Shown piece by piece: positions 5,215-7,644 of a stretch of 7,644 bases of DNA. The stretch's first letter is position 1. Each line of letters opens with the position of its first letter. Both the position numbers and the translations under genes were made by a program. The notes under the pieces were generated by a model. It did no database searches, was not told the DNA's origin, and saw only the letters and a list, made by a program, of their open reading frames with translations. Source of the stretch: an uncultured Collinsella sp. (GTDB lineage Bacteria; Actinomycetota; Coriobacteriia; Coriobacteriales; Coriobacteriaceae); contig CABUTN010000062.1 in NCBI GenBank assembly GCA_902494565.1, forward strand, positions 1 to 7,644, in the 5' to 3' direction.

Positions 5215-6204
5215 ATGGACAAGCGCGTTTTGGGAAAGAGCGGCATCGAAGTCAGCCCGCTCGGCATGGGCTGCATGGGAATCACGCACGCGAGCGGAGA
5301 CCCGATGCCCGACGACGAGGCCGCGAGCGTCGTCCGTCAGGCCCACGAGATGGGCTATACCTTCTTTGACACGGCGGAGTGCTACGTTGGCACGTGCGCC
5401 GACGGGACCGAGGCGCACAACGAGGACGTGGTGGGCAAGGCGCTCGCGCCCGTGCGCGACGAGGTTGTCATTGCCACCAAGTTCGGCGTCACGCACGCCC
5501 CGGACAAGACCATCCTCGTGGACTCGCGCCCCGAGGTTATCCGTATCTCGGTGGAGAAGAGCCTGCGCCGGCTGCGCACCGACCACATCGACCTCTACTA
5601 CCAGCACCGAATCGACCCAAAGGTCGAGCCCGAGGTCGTTGCAGACACCATGGCAGACCTCATCAAGGAAGGTAAGATCCGCGCCTGGGGAATCTCCGAG
5701 GCGACGGAGGAGTACCTGCGTCGCGCCGATGCGGTGTGCCCCGTCTCCGCCGTCCAGAACCGCTACTCCATGATGGCACGCTGGAACGAATCCCTGTTCC
5801 CCGTGCTCGAGGAGCTGAACGTTGCCTTCGTGGCCTTTTCTCCAATGGCGAACGGCTTTCTGACGGGCGCGTACAGCCACAACACCAGATTCGAGGGCGC
5901 CCAAGACTACCGCGATGGCATGCCGCAGTACACAGAGGAAGGCGAAAGGCGCGCCGAGCCCCTCATGCGGTTCGTTCGCGAGCTGGCTGAGCTGCACGCG
6001 GCGACGCCCGCCCAGGTCTCCCTTTCCTGGATGCTCGAGAAGAAGCCCTATATCATTCCCATCCCGGGCAGTCGCAAGCCCGAACGACTGCTCGAGAACC
6101 TCGGTGCCGCCGAGGTCGGGCTCACCGACGATGAGGTTGCCAAGATCGACGGGCTGCTCAACGGACTCGACCTCATGGTCTTCGGCGGGCACACAGTAAG
6201 GTAG
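5215..6204 (+). CDS. Aldo/keto reductase, AKR13/YakC-like
   Basis: This 329-residue NADPH-dependent oxidoreductase of the long aldo/keto reductase group (Tas/YakC-like) acts in the cytoplasm. It opens with RVLGKSGIEVSPLGMGCMG (4-22), typical of this group. The catalytic tetrad is D52 (FFDTAECY), Y57, K89 (IATKFGV) and H131 (YYQHRID). GKIRAWGISEA (153-163), VAFSPMANGFLTG (206-218) and the cofactor-binding IPIPGSRKPERLLEN (281-295) follow. Length is normal for the group. The start at 5215 has AGGGAG 7 bases upstream. In the group's usual DTAExYG the residue after tyrosine is glycine; here it is valine (ECYVG), a small difference near the active site. It is the first gene of a three-gene operon; the next start is 6 bases after its stop. 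Confidence 0.93.
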   Translation: MDKRVLGKSGIEVSPLGMGCMGITHASGDPMPDDEAASVVRQAHEMGYTFFDTAECYVGTCADGTEAHNEDVVGKALAPVRDEVVIATKFGVTHAPDKTILVDSRPEVIRISVEKSLRRLRTDHIDLYYQHRIDPKVEPEVVADTMADLIKEGKIRAWGISEATEEYLRRADAVCPVSAVQNRYSMMARWNESLFPVLEELNVAFVAFSPMANGFLTGAYSHNTRFEGAQDYRDGMPQYTEEGERRAEPLMRFVRELAELHAATPAQVSLSWMLEKKPYIIPIPGSRKPERLLENLGAAEVGLTDDEVAKIDGLLNGLDLMVFGGHTVR

Positions 6205-6210
6205 GGAGCC

Positions 6211-6918
6211 ATGAACATTAGACCCTATGTCGTCTGTCATGTCTTTGCCGGGCTCAACGGGCGTATCGACGGCGCGTACATGCTCGACCCCGCCGCCTCG
6301 CCCGCACGCGCCGCGTACTCTCGCATGCAGGTCGAGTTCGGGGCGGACGCCGTGGCGTACGGGGCCGTGACCACGAAGGGCTTCGTCGGGTCGCGCCCCC
6401 TTGCGCTCGATACCCACGGGAGCGCGCCCAAGGAGGACTTCGTGGCGCCTCATGACGAACGATCGTTCTACGTCTCCGTCGACCCCGCCGGGGAGATTGC
6501 ATGGGAGTCTGCGACCTATCGTCGTGCCGGCCGTGCGGACGCGCACGTCATCGAGATCCTCACCGAGGCGGCATCGCCGGCGTATCACGACTATCTGCGA
6601 GAGCGCGGCGTCTCATACGTGCTTGCCGGCTCGCGCGGGCTAGACCTCCCGCTCGCCCTGCGCAAGCTGCGCGAGCTTTTTGGCATCGAGCGCCTGCTCG
6701 TGTGCGGCGGCGGAAAGACGGACATGTCGTTTCTTGCCGCGGGCGTGCTTGACGAGCTGAGCCTCGTTCTCTCCCCGACGGTCTCGGGGGAGCCCGAAAC
6801 GGCTTCCGTCTTCGACGAGATGCCTCGCTCAGCCGGCGGTTCGCATGTATTCTCGCTTGAGCGCGTCGAGCGCCTTGCCGGCGACGGCCTCCACCTCGTC
6901 TATCGAGTGCGGCGATGA
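6211..6918 (+). CDS. RibD C-terminal domain/dihydrofolate reductase-fold reductase
   Basis: This 235-residue protein consists of a single RibD_C domain (PF01872 type), the dihydrofolate-reductase fold used by the riboflavin-pathway reductase RibD. Stand-alone copies in gut bacteria are mostly of unknown substrate. GLNGRIDGA (14-22) corresponds to the SLDGKI substrate-loop motif. AVAYGAVTTKGF (48-59) is the region for cofactor and substrate contact. LLVCGGGKTDMSFLAAGVLDE (162-182, read in two pieces LLVCGGG and SFLAAGVLDE) and LSLVLSPTVSG (183-193) are the C-terminal hallmarks. No deaminase domain is present, so it is not a complete RibD. The start lies 6 bases after the reductase stop, with GGGAG very close to the ATG. 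The stop overlaps the next gene start (ATGA), indicating translational coupling. A role in riboflavin synthesis is not supported by its neighbours. Confidence 0.85.
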   Translation: MNIRPYVVCHVFAGLNGRIDGAYMLDPAASPARAAYSRMQVEFGADAVAYGAVTTKGFVGSRPLALDTHGSAPKEDFVAPHDERSFYVSVDPAGEIAWESATYRRAGRADAHVIEILTEAASPAYHDYLRERGVSYVLAGSRGLDLPLALRKLRELFGIERLLVCGGGKTDMSFLAAGVLDELSLVLSPTVSGEPETASVFDEMPRSAGGSHVFSLERVERLAGDGLHLVYRVRR

Positions 6919-7644
6919 TGCCGCGCCGTTCGTTTCTGGAGGCTGCCGTGTGGTTGGCCGCTGCGGGCAGCCTTGCCGGCTGCTCGTCGGACGGGACCGC
7001 CGGGTTCGCGCGCGGCTCCGCTCCGGGCCCGGTCACGGCGGACACGCCCATCTACGACGTCATCAACAACCCTTTGCTCGATGGCTACGGACGGCTGCTC
7101 TTCCCCACAACGCTCCATCCGCCGACGGAGGATATGACGCTCGATGACCTTTCCGCTTGCCTGCCGTGGTACTCGGAAATCCATACGAGCACCACGGTCG
7201 ACGTCGTCAGCTATCTGCTGTCAGAGCGCGCAGCGGAACGGACGTTCTTCTACGACATCTACACGGATGCCGAGAAGGCCGCCGACCCCTCGCTCGCCAA
7301 CACGGGGCTCTTCCGCTTCGCTGCCGAGGGAGCGGGCGGCGCGTCTGCACCGTTTGCCGTGGTAAGCGCGGGCGGCGGATTCGCCTACGTCGCTGCCATG
7401 CACGACTCCTTCCCGCACTGTCTGCACCTGGCCCGTTCCGGCGTCAACGGGTTCGTGGTCATCTATCGGCCGGACGCGCAGCTCGCCTGCGAGGACTTGG
7501 CCCGCGCCGTCTCCTTCATCTTCGAGCACGCCGACGAGCTCAGCGTGGACACGTCGGGCTATTCGCTGTGGGGCGGCTCGGCCGGTGCGCGCATGGCGGC
7601 ATGGGTCGGCGGCTACGGCCCGGCCGCCTTTGGCGCGCCAGTAG
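6915..7644 (+). CDS. Tat-type lipoprotein alpha/beta-hydrolase (esterase), 3' end outside window
   Basis: The frame is open from ATG at 6915 to the window end, giving 243 residues. The N-terminus MMPRRSFLEAAVWLAAAG carries a twin-arginine motif (RRSFL) and a lipobox LAGC with the lipidated cysteine at 23, so the product should be exported folded and anchored outside the cytoplasmic membrane. The mature part is an alpha/beta-hydrolase. VVSAGGGFAYVAA (149-161) is the oxyanion-hole region, comparable to the HGGG of acetyl esterases, and SLWGGSAGARMAAW (217-230) holds the predicted nucleophile Ser222. The acid and histidine of the triad would lie beyond the edge. It resembles Aes/BD-FAE-like esterases; the substrate is unknown. 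It overlaps the preceding stop by 4 bases (ATGA). A second ATG at 6918 is an equally possible start. Confidence 0.85.
   Translation, partial: MMPRRSFLEAAVWLAAAGSLAGCSSDGTAGFARGSAPGPVTADTPIYDVINNPLLDGYGRLLFPTTLHPPTEDMTLDDLSACLPWYSEIHTSTTVDVVSYLLSERAAERTFFYDIYTDAEKAADPSLANTGLFRFAAEGAGGASAPFAVVSAGGGFAYVAAMHDSFPHCLHLARSGVNGFVVIYRPDAQLACEDLARAVSFIFEHADELSVDTSGYSLWGGSAGARMAAWVGGYGPAAFGAPV

Noticed and set aside
4245..5285. A 346-residue open frame on the minus strand
   Set aside because: Arginine/alanine-rich low-complexity product, out of frame with the real reductase gene it overlaps.
5194..6588. A 464-residue open frame on the minus strand
   Set aside because: It lies antisense to the aldo/keto reductase and RibD-like genes, has no recognisable motifs, and is a by-product of GC-rich codon bias.

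Overview
The window looks like a chromosomal accessory region of a high-GC, anaerobic gut actinobacterium of the Coriobacteriia (Collinsella/Olsenella/Atopobiaceae-like). This rests on the GC-rich codon use from about 1875 to the end and on the mix of aldo/keto reductases, a YqhD-like alcohol dehydrogenase and a Tat-type lipoprotein esterase. The assignment is inferred from style and family content; no ribosomal or other taxonomic marker is present. The leftmost 1.4 kb is visibly less GC-rich and uses different codons. Its proteins resemble Firmicutes (Clostridia) proteins, so that block was probably acquired by transfer.

Layout. (1) 1-1388, minus strand: an operon of three SAM-dependent methyltransferase genes. 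The first (682-1311) is intact. The second (450-695) is a methyltransferase N-terminus fused in frame to a membrane-helix tail. The third (1-438) is an LCM-type methyltransferase that runs off the window. The operon promoter lies between two perfect palindromes, one of which resembles a DtxR/IdeR iron box. (2) 1389-1874: no intact gene. It holds a degraded coding remnant, several inverted repeats, and a highly structured stretch with GNRA-capped hairpins just upstream of the next gene. (3) 1875-2842, plus strand: a ToxN/AbiQ-like endoribonuclease toxin gene of the type III toxin-antitoxin kind. It is followed directly by a pseudogene of an AAA+ (DUF4143-type) ATPase with a frameshift, a damaged Walker A motif and both ends missing. 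(4) 2868-4927, minus strand: a two-gene operon, an aldo/keto reductase followed by a YqhD-like iron-family alcohol dehydrogenase, converging on the pseudogene. (5) 4928-5214: the divergent intergenic region, with several palindromes. (6) 5215-7644, plus strand: a tightly packed operon of a second aldo/keto reductase, a RibD-C/DHFR-like reductase, and a Tat-signal lipoprotein alpha/beta-hydrolase that is cut by the window end.

How the genes may work together. The two divergent operons together encode three NAD(P)H-dependent carbonyl reductases and a reductase of the RibD/DHFR fold, which suggests reduction or detoxification of aldehydes and ketones, perhaps xenobiotic. The substrate cannot be read from sequence. 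The ToxN-like gene with its structured leader is the most unusual unit: it has the order expected of a type III toxin-antitoxin locus (RNA, terminator-like hairpin, toxin). However, the RNA repeats that define such systems are at best very degenerate here. The decayed ATPase and the coding remnant around it mark this stretch as a site of repeated insertion and loss.
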